Source: G965230065 sp965230065 (lineage in GTDB: Bacteria > Bacteroidota > Bacteroidia > Cytophagales > Cyclobacteriaceae). From it: a DNA stretch of 64,000 nucleotides. Under the pieces are notes generated by a model, which saw only the letters and a list, made by a program, of their open reading frames with translations, did not search any database and was not told where the DNA came from. Below, piece by piece: positions 8,313 to 16,426 of this stretch. The stretch lies in the NCBI GenBank assembly GCA_965230065.1, contig OZ245942.1:2108001-2172000 (forward strand). Reading direction: 5' to 3'. The first letter of the stretch is position 1. Each line of letters opens with the position of its first letter. The position numbers and the translations under genes were made by a program.

Positions 8313-10823
8313 ATGATTTTTTTCCCTGACCTGATACGGATTACAAGCGGCCTGCCTCTGCAAATTGTTAACCACTCCCGGGCAATCCGCTACCTGATTA
8401 CCGACAGCAGGAAAGCCATTTTTTCAGAAGACGCTGTATTCTTTGCCATTCAAGGTGAGCGGCACGATGGTCACCGGTTTATCAAAACACTTTATGGGCA
8501 GGGTATCCGCCAGTTTGTGGTGGAACGTTCTTCTGAAATTTCTTTGACTGATTTTCCGGAAGCTAATTTTTTAAAAGTAGATAATGCAGTAACTGCGTTG
8601 CAAGGTGTGGCGGCTTTTCACCGAAACCAGTTTGAAATTCCGGTGGTGGGCATCACGGGCAGTAATGGCAAAACGGTGGTAAAAGAATGGTTGGGGCAGT
8701 TGCTGGCGCCATATCAATACATCATCAAAAGCCCGAAAAGTTACAACTCGCAAATAGGCGTACCGCTTTCGGTGTGGGAAATAAATGCCGCGCATCAGAT
8801 GGCCCTTTTTGAGGCAGGCATTTCCTTGCCGGATGAAATGGAAAAGCTGGAACAGGTTATCTGCCCTACGGTGGGCATTTTTACCAACATTGGCCCAGCC
8901 CACGACGAAGGGTTTGCAACCCGCCAGCAAAAAGTAGAAGAAAAAGCTAAGTTGTTTGCCCATTGCCCCGCGGTAATTTACTGTACCGATTATCCTGAAA
9001 TTGACCAGGCATTGCAAGCGCAGCAAAACAACGACCCGGAAAAGAAACTGATAGGCTGGACGAGAAAAAATAAATCCCGGGTATTTGCCCAACTGATAGC
9101 CGTGGAGAAAAATACTTCCCGTCAGGAAACCACTTTATCGGTGGCGGTTCAAAAAGGCCATTTCCACCATTTTACCCTTCCCTTTACCGATGATGCTTCC
9201 ATAGAAAACGGAATGCACTGCATTGTTTTCATGCTTTTTCATGGATATGTGGCCAATGTGATACAAAAGGGATTGAACAGCCTGCGGAAATTGTCCATGC
9301 GCATGGAACTGAAGCAGGGCATCAACAACTGCTACCTGGTAGACGATAGTTACAGTAACGACCTGGCCGGGTTGCAAATCGCCCTGGATTTTCTGACACA
9401 ACAGAAACAATCTGAAAACTACACTGTCATTTTATCTGATTTGGTGCAAAGCGGGGAAGCTGAAACCGAACTGTACACCCAGGTAGCCCGCATGCTGCAA
9501 AGCCGGAATATTTCCCGGTTTGTAGGTGTAGGAGAAGCCATAAGCAGGCAGCAGGGTATTTTTGGGCAAGGAAATGGAAAGAGGAACGCATTTTATCAAA
9601 ACACCGAAGCGTTCCTTAAGAAAATAAAGCCAGAAACTTTTCGCAACGAAGTAATTCTCATCAAAGGCGCCCGGCATTTTGGGTTTGAGCGGATTGTAGA
9701 CCAGCTGCAACAAAAAATTCATGGCACGGTACTGGAAATTAACCTGGATGCGCTGACCCACAACCTGAATTTTTATCGTTCAAGGTTGCAGGCCGGTACT
9801 AAAATGATGGCGATGGTAAAAGCCTTTTCGTACGGAGGGGGCAGTTTTGAAATTGCCAATTTGCTCCAATTCCACCGGGTTGATTACCTGGCGGTGGCCT
9901 ATGCAGACGAAGGCATTACCCTGCGCGAAAATGGTATCCATTTGCCCATTATGGTAATGAACCCCTCTCCGGATAATTACACAAAAATGGCTGAATTTCG
10001 TCTGGAACCGGAAATTTACAGCCTGCGGACCCTGGAGGCTTTTCTGCAATTTTGTGCCGGAAACGATGAAAAAAACATGCCGCCTATCCATCTGAAAATT
10101 GATACGGGCATGCACCGCCTGGGCTTTCAGCCAGAAGAAATGGAAAAGTTGGTGGAGTTGCTCCAACAAAATCCTGAGGTGAAAGTAGCCAGCATTTTCA
10201 GCCATCTGGCCGGTGCTGATGATGAAAAGTTCAACGAGTTTTCGCACAAGCAAATTGATATTTATCAGAAGTGTTATGAACAAGTAGCATCCGCTTTGGG
10301 TTATCGCCCTGTCCTGCATATCCTCAATTCGGCGGGTATTCTGCGTTTTCCCGAATATCATTTGGATATGGTGCGCCTGGGCATCGGTTTGTACGGAGAA
10401 GAAGTGAGTGGGCTGGAGCAAGCAGCCCTGCAACCCATCAGCACCCTGAAAACAGTGATTTCCCAGATAAAACACATCAAAAAAGGAGAAACAGTTGGCT
10501 ATGGCCGGAAAGGCGTGGCAGAAACGGATATGAAGATTGCCACCATTGCCATTGGGTATGCCGACGGATTTGGGCGGAAATTTGGCAACGGCAATGCGAA
10601 GGTGCTTATTCAAAACCAACCTGCGCCCACCATCGGCAATATTTGCATGGACATGAGCATGGTAGATGTTTCCCACATAAAAACCGTGCGGGAAGGTGAC
10701 GAAGTGATTATCTTTGGTCTTGCCCTGCCCGTGCGCACTTTGGCTGAAAATGTCGGAACGATTCCGTATGAAATCCTGACCGGGGTGAGCGAAAGGGTAA
10801 AACGAATTTATTACGCCGAATAA
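8313..10823 (+). CDS. Bifunctional MurF (UDP-MurNAc-tripeptide:D-Ala-D-Ala ligase) and alanine racemase
   Basis: 836 residues, cell wall synthesis in the cytoplasm. Residues 1-455 are a Mur ligase: ATP-binding loop VVGITGSNGKTVVKEWL (about 110-126), then SYNSQIGVPLSVW and ILSDLVQSGE late in the ligase. Residues 465-836 are a PLP-dependent alanine racemase with the cofactor lysine in MMAMVKAFSYGGGSFEIA (about 497) and the second catalytic region HLDMVRLGIGLYG. Racemase makes D-Ala, which MurF joins as D-Ala-D-Ala to the muramyl tripeptide. The fusion is common in Bacteroidota. A weak point is the Mur ligase half, which is shorter in the central domain than E. coli MurF, but its motifs are intact. 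Confidence 0.93.
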   Translation: MIFFPDLIRITSGLPLQIVNHSRAIRYLITDSRKAIFSEDAVFFAIQGERHDGHRFIKTLYGQGIRQFVVERSSEISLTDFPEANFLKVDNAVTALQGVAAFHRNQFEIPVVGITGSNGKTVVKEWLGQLLAPYQYIIKSPKSYNSQIGVPLSVWEINAAHQMALFEAGISLPDEMEKLEQVICPTVGIFTNIGPAHDEGFATRQQKVEEKAKLFAHCPAVIYCTDYPEIDQALQAQQNNDPEKKLIGWTRKNKSRVFAQLIAVEKNTSRQETTLSVAVQKGHFHHFTLPFTDDASIENGMHCIVFMLFHGYVANVIQKGLNSLRKLSMRMELKQGINNCYLVDDSYSNDLAGLQIALDFLTQQKQSENYTVILSDLVQSGEAETELYTQVARMLQSRNISRFVGVGEAISRQQGIFGQGNGKRNAFYQNTEAFLKKIKPETFRNEVILIKGARHFGFERIVDQLQQKIHGTVLEINLDALTHNLNFYRSRLQAGTKMMAMVKAFSYGGGSFEIANLLQFHRVDYLAVAYADEGITLRENGIHLPIMVMNPSPDNYTKMAEFRLEPEIYSLRTLEAFLQFCAGNDEKNMPPIHLKIDTGMHRLGFQPEEMEKLVELLQQNPEVKVASIFSHLAGADDEKFNEFSHKQIDIYQKCYEQVASALGYRPVLHILNSAGILRFPEYHLDMVRLGIGLYGEEVSGLEQAALQPISTLKTVISQIKHIKKGETVGYGRKGVAETDMKIATIAIGYADGFGRKFGNGNAKVLIQNQPAPTIGNICMDMSMVDVSHIKTVREGDEVIIFGLALPVRTLAENVGTIPYEILTGVSERVKRIYYAE

Positions 10824-10874
10824 AAGTTAATTTAACATAAATTATGGATAAACAATGTTCTGATTTATGCAGAA

Positions 10875-10972
10875 GGAAAGTTTGCTGTCTGAACAAAGTG
10901 ACCGGGCTGCCGGAGCAGTTTCAAACTTTCCTAGATTTTTTGCTTACTTTTTTATCGATTGAAAAAAGTAAG
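10875..10972. repeat. Two-hairpin intergenic element, copy 1
   Basis: GGAAAGTTTG (10875-10884) and CAAACTTTCC (10922-10931) form a perfect inverted repeat. Twelve bases on, CTTACTTTTTT (10943-10953) and AAAAAAGTAAG (10962-10972) form a second hairpin. The same order, a GAAAGTTT arm pair followed by a TTACTTTTT hairpin, is found inside the MITE at 11910-12125. The second stem could act as a terminator for murF-alr. Confidence 0.6.
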
Positions 10973-11046
10973 AGCCCGTCCGGCTTGAGGACAAGCGTTT
11001 GAAAGTCAATTAGATAAAATATCTAATCCATAATTCACGTAAATTT

Positions 11047-11748
11047 ATGCCAAACCTGCCCCTGGGAACCATCGTAAACGCCCTGGCCGTGATTGCCGGA
11101 AGCATCGTAGGTTTGCTTTTGCACAAGAAGTTTCCTGAAAACATAAGAAAAATCAGCTTTCAGGGCATTGGCTTATGTACATTGCTCATTGGCGTGCAAA
11201 TGGCGCTGGAAGTGCAAAATATCCTCACCCTCATTTTCAGCGTACTGAGTGGGGGAATCATTGGCGAATGGCTCAACCTGCACCAGTATTTTGAACGCTT
11301 TGGCGACTTTGTAAAGAGAAAAGTAAAATCCAAAAACGACCGCTTCACCGAAGGGTTGATTACGGCTTTCCTGCTTTTTTGTGTAGGCTCGCTCACCATT
11401 CTGGGCGCTTTGGAAGAAGGCTTGCGGGGCGACCCCGACCTCCTCTACACCAAATCTATGCTGGATGGTTTTGGTTCTGCTTTGCTCGCTTCGGTGTATG
11501 GGTTGGGCGTATTGTTTTCGGCCATTCCACTATTCATTTTTCAATCTTCCATCACCCTCTCTGCCGGGCTGCTGCAACCATACCTTTCCGATTTGGTGAT
11601 TGACCAGATGTCGGCCACCGGGGGAGTATTGATTCTCGGGCTGGGCATTAACCTGCTGGAAATCAAAGACATAAAAATTACCAACATGCTGCCAGCCTTG
11701 CTCATTGTGGTGATTTTGACGTTGGTGTTGGGGGAACTGGGAATCTGA
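11047..11748 (+). CDS. DUF554 integral membrane protein
   Basis: 233 residues with about seven hydrophobic helices. The family hallmark opening GTIVNALAVIAGSIVGLLLH and the loop GEWLNLHQYFERFGDFV are present, as are LTILGALEEGLRGD and the conserved late GLGINLLEIKDIK. DUF554 proteins are likely small transporters or channels of unknown substrate. It is complete and stands alone between two repeat-containing gaps. Confidence 0.9.
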   Translation: MPNLPLGTIVNALAVIAGSIVGLLLHKKFPENIRKISFQGIGLCTLLIGVQMALEVQNILTLIFSVLSGGIIGEWLNLHQYFERFGDFVKRKVKSKNDRFTEGLITAFLLFCVGSLTILGALEEGLRGDPDLLYTKSMLDGFGSALLASVYGLGVLFSAIPLFIFQSSITLSAGLLQPYLSDLVIDQMSATGGVLILGLGINLLEIKDIKITNMLPALLIVVILTLVLGELGI

Positions 11749-11909
11749 AACTGAATGTTCAGTAACGTGTTATCCAAAAAAACTTGATAATCAAAGCTGA
11801 TAAATATAGCCCAAATCCATAAATCAAATGGGTAAGTAAGCTTTTAAAACGGGCAGTGTTGGGCTTGGGTAGTTTTGAGGCTGCAATGCCCATTCCAGCA
11901 CCTAACTAA

Positions 11910-12125
11910 GAGCGTGTTTAAATTTTTAAAAATCTCTGATTTTCAGCGCGTTGGCCTGAAAGTTTAGCGGGCGTGCGCTGGTTTTGTGCGTGGAAGCATT
12001 AAACTTTCTTGACTTTTTTGGTTACTTTTTGTGTCAAGACAAAAAGTAACATGCAAAAAGAAATCAAATTGAAATAAAATTTTATGCTATCACTGATATT
12101 CAATAATAAATTTTTAAACAAGCTC
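11910..12125. mobile_element. 216-bp MITE with terminal inverted repeats and TAA target duplication
   Basis: The left end reads GAGCGTGTTTAAATTTTTA and the right end, reverse-complemented, GAGCTTGTTTAAAAATTTA. The outer 13 bases match with one difference. The element is flanked by TAA at 11907-11909 and TAA at 12126-12128, consistent with a 3-bp target duplication of the TNA type used by some IS5-family transposases. There is no coding capacity. Inside lie GAAAGTTTA/TAAACTTTC (11958-11966 and 12000-12008) and a perfect 12-bp hairpin GTTACTTTTTGT/ACAAAAAGTAAC (12021-12050). The rest of the gap 11749-12208 shows nothing. Confidence 0.65.
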
Positions 12126-12208
12126 TAAGAGGATAAAGCGCATACACACTCCACTCCCATTACACCATCAGGATTAGTAATTTTTTTACAGAAATATGAG
12201 TGCCTTAC

Positions 12209-12655
12209 CTATGCATATTCTTTCGTCTTGCCAGTACGCATGTATTCGTCCAAAGACACTTTTCCCGAGCCATAAAACAAGAAAACAACCAGTAATAATA
12301 AGGTCATGATGGATAGTTCCAGCTCGGCATTGCCACTAAAACCCTGTGGAAAGTTGATGAAAAACACAGCGCCAATGAGGATAGGCAACTGAAAGATAAC
12401 GGCCACCCGGGTGATAAGGCCAACGGCGATAAGCAAACCGCCTACCAGGTGTGAGAAAGCAATGTAGTGGATCACACTCAGTTTGGCAAAAGCGGCAAAC
12501 ATACTGCCCTGCATCAGGCTCATCAGCTCGTCATTGTTCTGGATGAAAGAAATGCCCTTGTAAAAAATAAACAAGCCAAAAAAAATGCGGACAACGTCAA
12601 TCCATTTGGGATGATGGGCATCGGCCCAGCGTTCAAGTTTTTCTAAAGCTTTCAT
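12209..12655 (-). CDS. DoxX-family membrane protein
   Basis: 148 residues from the ATG at 12655 (MKALEKLERWADAHHPKW). A start 48 bases further upstream is possible but adds a non-conserved stretch. Four hydrophobic segments are visible, with family-typical DVVRIFFGLFIFYKGISFI near the start, HLVGGLLIAVGLITRVAVIF in the middle and a Gly/Phe-rich FFINFPQGFSG loop. DoxX proteins are small inner membrane proteins linked to quinone or thiosulfate metabolism in some lineages; this one gives no specific clue. Confidence 0.85.
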   Translation of the reverse strand: MKALEKLERWADAHHPKWIDVVRIFFGLFIFYKGISFIQNNDELMSLMQGSMFAAFAKLSVIHYIAFSHLVGGLLIAVGLITRVAVIFQLPILIGAVFFINFPQGFSGNAELELSIMTLLLLVVFLFYGSGKVSLDEYMRTGKTKEYA

Positions 12656-12756
12656 GGGTTTGGTTGTTTGGTTCTTATGGAAGGTAAAAAATTTCCCGGT
12701 CAATTTCCAGTAAAATGCTAAATTGCAGTATCAGTCAACCTAAAAAACTTATCCTT

Positions 12757-13509
12757 ATGAAAAATCTCTCAATTTTTGCAATCATGTTTTTGCTGCTTAC
12801 GGCTTGTGGGGGCAAAAACTCCAGCGAGCAAGCCAGTGAAGAACAATCGCAAGCAGAAAGCGTTACCACTGCTGCCAATACAGAAACTGCCGAAGGGGAA
12901 TGGGAAGTACTCTTTGACGGTTCAAGCCTCAATAAATGGCGGGGATTTCAGAAAGAAGAAGGCGACTACAACGGCTTTAGCATTGAAGAGGGTACCCTCA
13001 CTACCGATGGGGAGGGAGGCGACCTGATTACCATAGATCAGTACGATAACTTTATTCTGGAACTGGACTGGAAGATTTCTAAAGGAGGCAACAGTGGCAT
13101 AATTTACCGTTCGTTAGAAGATGGTTATGATGCTACCTGGCACACCGGCCCTGAATACCAAATTATTGATGGGGATGGTTATGATGCTGACCTGGAAGAA
13201 AGCCAGAAATCAGGCGCAAATTATGCCGTACAAGCCCCAAGCAGTCGCCCGGTAAAAGAAGCAGGCGAGGAATTTAACCACACCAAAATTGTAGTAGATG
13301 GCAGCCATGTAGAGCATTGGCTGAATGGAGAGAAAGTATTGGAATATGAACTCTGGACGCCTGAATGGGAAGCCGTGGTTGCAGAAACCAAATTTGTTGA
13401 TATGCCGGATTATGGAAAAGTCAAAAAAGGCCATATTGCCTTGCAGGGGCATGGCGATAAGGTTTGGTTCAAAAATATCCGGATCAAGCCCCTGGAGCCT
13501 TCCAGCTAG
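12757..13509 (+). CDS. DUF1080 (3-keto-disaccharide hydrolase-like) lipoprotein
   Basis: 250 residues from the ATG at 12757, chosen because it gives a short lipoprotein signal (FAIMFLLLTACGG, lipid Cys about 17). The mature jelly-roll domain has the family marks LFDGSSLNKWRG, KGGNSGIIYRSLE, GPEYQIIDGDG and VEHWLNGEKVLEYE. DUF1080 proteins bind or cleave oxidised disaccharides outside the cytoplasmic membrane. A second paralogue lies at 40131-40886 with the same motif order. The linker after the lipid Cys is rich in Ser, Gln and Glu. A GC-rich hairpin follows the gene. Confidence 0.85.
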   Translation: MKNLSIFAIMFLLLTACGGKNSSEQASEEQSQAESVTTAANTETAEGEWEVLFDGSSLNKWRGFQKEEGDYNGFSIEEGTLTTDGEGGDLITIDQYDNFILELDWKISKGGNSGIIYRSLEDGYDATWHTGPEYQIIDGDGYDADLEESQKSGANYAVQAPSSRPVKEAGEEFNHTKIVVDGSHVEHWLNGEKVLEYELWTPEWEAVVAETKFVDMPDYGKVKKGHIALQGHGDKVWFKNIRIKPLEPSS

Positions 13510-13529
13510 GTCATATCAAATAAATGAAA

Positions 13530-13576
13530 ATTGGCCTGACGGCTGCTGCAAGTGGCACATTAGCTGTCGGGCCAAT
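13530..13576. terminator. Imperfect GC-rich hairpin after the DUF1080 gene
   Basis: ATTGGCC (13530-13536) pairs with GGCCAAT (13570-13576), extended inward by GACGGCT/AGCTGTC with a one-base bulge. It lies between convergent genes about 20 bases after the DUF1080 stop codon. There is no T-tract, so function as a terminator is only likely from position. Confidence 0.4.
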
Positions 13577-13647
13577 CGTTAAACAACTGCAAAAAGCTTT
13601 ATCCTTATACAAAAATAGGACATTTGGAGTTGTGAAATATCATATAA

Positions 13648-14916
13648 TCAATCCCACCACTCTTCTCCTTCCACCATATAGCTTTTTACCAAATCTTCGT
13701 TCAGCTCGATGCCCAAGCCGGGGCGGTCGGTGAGTTGGAGGTAGCCGTCTTTTACCATTTCTTTATCGTAGCCCAGTACGTCGGGGTCGCCATTCACCCC
13801 ACGGCCTTCCTGGTTTTTGGGGCTGCTGATGAACACTTCATGGCCCAAAAATTCGCGCACAGAGGCGGCTAAATTTGCCGAGGCGACGGTGGCAATAGGA
13901 CCTGCTACATTGTGGGTAGCTACGGGAATGTAATAGGTTTCGGCCAAGTCGGCGATTTTTTTGGCTTCCAGCAGGCCGCCCGCCATGGCCACATCAATTT
14001 CAATGGCATTTACCCCCTGGTTCACGATAAAAGGGCGAAAATCATCCCGGCCGTACAGGTTTTCTCCACAAAGAATGGGTACCGGCGCCTGCTCTGTAAG
14101 CTTCACCCATTGTTCATTGTAGGCAATGGGCAGTGGGTCTTCCATCCACCAGGGACGAATGGGGGCGACGGCCTTGGCAAGCCGTAGTGCACTGTCAAAG
14201 TCAAACTCCCAATGACAGTGTACAGCGATGTCAAAATCCCAGCCCACGGCTTCGCGGAGGTTAGCATATCCTTCTGCGTTTCTGTCAACTTCTACATTAG
14301 AAATACGGCGGTTGTCCAGGGCGTTCCAGCGTTGATCCCTCATGATGCCCACTTTGGCCGCGGTCCATCCTCCGGCTTTCATTTTTTCAGCAAATTCGGC
14401 ACAAGCCTCTTTGTTTAGCATATCGCGGGGCCCAGAAGAAACGTATGCCCGCACCTGGTCTACATGCGAACCTCCACCCAGGATTTTATGAACGGGCTGC
14501 CCGGTGATTTTCCCGATAATGTCCCACAAGGCAATTTCTACGCCGGTGATGGCGTGGGTAGCTACCCCATGATTGCCACCGTAATAAGACGTACGGGTAC
14601 TCATTTTGAAAACCAGATATTCCAAATCCAGCGGATCCTGCCCCAGCAAAATGGGTTTGCACACATTCAGCACCACATCTTTGGCACCCAGTCCGTTTTC
14701 ATCATGATGGCACTCGCCTATGCCCACAATGCCTGCATCCGTTTCAATCTTCACCAGCGGACTTACCCGGAAGTTGATTTTGGTACGCACACATTTTACG
14801 TCAGTGATTTTTACTTTTTGGCGGTCAATGGCTGCTAACAAATCGTAATAGGGCATGCAGGAAGCAGCAGGTACGGCCAGGGCCATGTTTTTCAGAAATT
14901 TTCGGCGGTGCATCAT
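13648..14916 (-). CDS. Enolase-superfamily enzyme (mandelate racemase/galactonate dehydratase type), exported
   Basis: 422 residues. The N-terminus HRRKFLKNMALAVPAAS looks like a twin-arginine-type signal, as is frequent in sugar-acid enzymes of Bacteroidota. Metal ligands and catalytic groups can be placed: the barrel Asp and His in DIAVHCHWEFD, Glu in WMEDPLPI, Glu in LCGENLYGR and the late catalytic His in ATHNVAGP. The VHCHW His on the third barrel strand is like D-galactonate and D-mannonate dehydratases, so an aldonic acid dehydratase is the best guess. It stands alone. A 35-bp sequence in its upstream region is duplicated upstream of yrdB. Confidence 0.85.
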   Translation of the reverse strand: MMHRRKFLKNMALAVPAASCMPYYDLLAAIDRQKVKITDVKCVRTKINFRVSPLVKIETDAGIVGIGECHHDENGLGAKDVVLNVCKPILLGQDPLDLEYLVFKMSTRTSYYGGNHGVATHAITGVEIALWDIIGKITGQPVHKILGGGSHVDQVRAYVSSGPRDMLNKEACAEFAEKMKAGGWTAAKVGIMRDQRWNALDNRRISNVEVDRNAEGYANLREAVGWDFDIAVHCHWEFDFDSALRLAKAVAPIRPWWMEDPLPIAYNEQWVKLTEQAPVPILCGENLYGRDDFRPFIVNQGVNAIEIDVAMAGGLLEAKKIADLAETYYIPVATHNVAGPIATVASANLAASVREFLGHEVFISSPKNQEGRGVNGDPDVLGYDKEMVKDGYLQLTDRPGLGIELNEDLVKSYMVEGEEWWD

Positions 14917-14953
14917 TTTTAGGTAAGTTAGTTATTTATTGTTTTTCAGAACT

Positions 14954-14988
14954 AATGCCAATATCTGAATTATCTGTTCATCGTGCAA
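14954..14988. repeat. 35-bp perfect direct repeat, copy 1
   Basis: This 35-base sequence (beginning AATGCCAATATCTGAATTAT) occurs again, base for base, at 16226-16260 in the same orientation. Copy 1 lies 37 bases upstream of the exported enolase-superfamily gene. The two copies bracket the MNT, HEPN and yrdB genes. It could be a duplicated promoter or an integration scar. Confidence 0.85.
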
Positions 14989-15091
14989 GTGGTTTTATTT
15001 CAAGTTGAATGAAATAGAGTTGCCTTAAAATTGAGAGAAATTACTATATTTATATGTTTTCCAGGGGTTTAAAATTATTGTTTTTTGAGAT

Positions 15092-15391
15092 ATGAATGTT
15101 CCGGATATTGTGAAGAACGAAGTAAATAAAATTGATAAAGAAGCAGAGGTTATTCTCTTTGGCTCTCGGGCAAGAGGTGATTTTTCGGGCGAATCTGATT
15201 GGGATTTTCTGATATTATTAAGTTTGGAAGATACGGAAACGATTAAACGGAAAATCAGGGATAAATTATTTGAAATAGAACTAGCAACAGACGAGATTAT
15301 TAGTTCTCTCATTGAAAACAAAAAAAAATGGAATGACTATCAGGTCACTCCCCTTTATAAGAATATTGAAAAGGAGGGACTATTGATATGA
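15092..15391 (+). CDS. MNT-domain nucleotidyltransferase, partner of HEPN protein
   Basis: 99 residues, a minimal nucleotidyltransferase. The catalytic motif is complete: GSRARGDFSGESDWDFLIL, with the GSxxxGD turn and the two Asp of the DxD-like SDWDF. Such proteins act as antitoxins or modifiers of HEPN toxins, in characterised pairs by adenylylating the HEPN protein. The stop overlaps the HEPN start by 4 bases (ATGA), so the two are translated together. The pair lies between two copies of a 35-bp direct repeat. Confidence 0.88.
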   Translation: MNVPDIVKNEVNKIDKEAEVILFGSRARGDFSGESDWDFLILLSLEDTETIKRKIRDKLFEIELATDEIISSLIENKKKWNDYQVTPLYKNIEKEGLLI

Positions 15392-15783
15392 GTTATAATA
15401 AAGAAGACCTCATCAGTTACAGGTTAACTAAGGCAGAAAAAAGTCTGGAAGAAGCAGGGGTTTTGGCAAAATTAAACCATTGGGACACTGTAGCAAACAG
15501 ATTGTATTATGCTTGTTTTTATGCCATCACAGCTTATTTAGCCAAAGGGGAAGTACAAGCAGTGACCCATAAAGGAATCAAGTCAGCCTTTCACAAAGAA
15601 CTGATTAAAAATGGCCTGATGAGTGAAGAGCTGGGGAAATTTTACAGTAATTTATTCAACAAAAGGCAAGAAGCCGATTACAAAGATTTTGTTGAGTTTG
15701 ATGAAGATGAAATCCAGCCTATGATAGCAGCATCCAGAAACTTCCTCAATCAGGTTATCAGAATTATTCGGGAAAATGAATAA
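15388..15783 (+). CDS. HEPN-domain protein, probable ribonuclease toxin of an MNT/HEPN pair
   Basis: 131 residues with the all-helical HEPN fold. Markers are ANRLYYACFYAITAYLAKGE, HKGIKSAFHKELIKNG and the late NLFNKRQEADYKDF, where the family usually carries the Arg-x-His/Tyr active-site region. Here the position often occupied by His is Tyr, as in the class typically paired with MNT proteins. It is coupled by a 4-base overlap to the MNT gene. Known pairs of this kind work as toxin-antitoxin systems; that is inferred here. Confidence 0.87.
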   Translation: MSYNKEDLISYRLTKAEKSLEEAGVLAKLNHWDTVANRLYYACFYAITAYLAKGEVQAVTHKGIKSAFHKELIKNGLMSEELGKFYSNLFNKRQEADYKDFVEFDEDEIQPMIAASRNFLNQVIRIIRENE

Positions 15784-15832
15784 GAGTAATCAAAAAGAGA
15801 GGTTTTAGTAATATTTCATTGCTGCTAAAGGT

Positions 15833-16201
15833 TTACTGTGAAAGTAGCCAAAGTATGCGGTCGTAAGAAACAAGGTAATGAAGCACTACCACAATACCCA
15901 TTGCCCAACTTAGTTTCAGGTATCCTAAGTCATAAAGTGCCCAGGTCGCAAAGGCAAAAAAGCCCAGTTCAAGAACCAAACGAAGAAAACCGGGAATGGC
16001 AACAGGAGCAGCGCCAGAACGGCTGGGGTCGTTGGGTACAGCGAACGTTCCCCATAAAGCAGCAGCTACAATAGGAATACAAATGGCCAGCACCCAACGG
16101 GGCCATCCTTCACTGAGTTTCCATCCCCAAATGCCCATCGCCACCAGGGCTGAAAGTTCCAGCAGAAAACGTATGATAAGATTGACCGGGTGTGACCCCA
16201 T
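15833..16201 (-). CDS. YrdB-family (DUF2568) membrane protein
   Basis: 122 residues with four membrane helices. The family signature GTFAVPNDPSRSG is complete, preceded by WPRWVLAICIPIVAAALW and followed by IPGFLRLVLELGFFAFATWAL. The function of YrdB proteins is unknown. The reading frame is complete, starting at an ATG at 16201 (MGSHPVNLIIRFLLEL). The copy 2 direct repeat is 25 bases upstream of the start. Confidence 0.88.
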   Translation of the reverse strand: MGSHPVNLIIRFLLELSALVAMGIWGWKLSEGWPRWVLAICIPIVAAALWGTFAVPNDPSRSGAAPVAIPGFLRLVLELGFFAFATWALYDLGYLKLSWAMGIVVVLHYLVSYDRILWLLSQ

Positions 16202-16225
16202 GATTTTTTCTTTTAAGGTAGAATG

Positions 16226-16260
16226 AATGCCAATATCTGAATTATCTGTTCATCGTGCAA
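16226..16260. repeat. 35-bp perfect direct repeat, copy 2
   Basis: Identical to 14954-14988 in sequence and orientation. It lies 25-59 bases upstream of yrdB, so both copies are in the 5' region of a minus-strand gene. Read on the minus strand it contains TTGCACG and, about 20 bases on, GATATTGG, loosely similar to Bacteroidota promoter boxes. Confidence 0.85.
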
Positions 16261-16326
16261 ATAATTTAAGGTGCTGCCCGGTTGTGGCAAAAGACCTTTA
16301 GGATAAGGTAACCTATTATCAACTTT

Positions 16327-16347
16327 GTCAAAGTTCCAAACTTTGAC
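16327..16347. repeat. Short palindrome with GTCAAAGTT arms
   Basis: GTCAAAGTT (16327-16335) and AACTTTGAC (16339-16347) are perfect inverted arms with a 3-base loop. Sequences of this kind (failed matches aside) are frequent between genes in Bacteroidota. A further palindrome follows at 16378. Confidence 0.5.
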
Positions 16348-16377
16348 ATTAGCAATAAACATTTTAACCTGCCTCTG

Positions 16378-16409
16378 GTTATCTGTTTAACATGTATTAA
16401 ACAGATAAC
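16378..16409. promoter_or_regulatory. 32-bp palindrome upstream of the Lacal_2735-type gene
   Basis: GTTATCTGTTTAA (16378-16390) and TTAAACAGATAAC (16397-16409) are perfect 13-base arms around a 6-base centre. It ends 17 bases before the ATG at 16427. It may be an operator, or a hairpin in the 5' leader. Confidence 0.45.
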
Positions 16410-16426
16410 TATAAAACCAAAGCCAG

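Noticed and set aside
9780..10676. 298-codon open frame on the minus strand
   Set aside because: It lies wholly opposite the alanine racemase half of murF-alr, has no domain-like sequence and reflects codon bias of the real gene.
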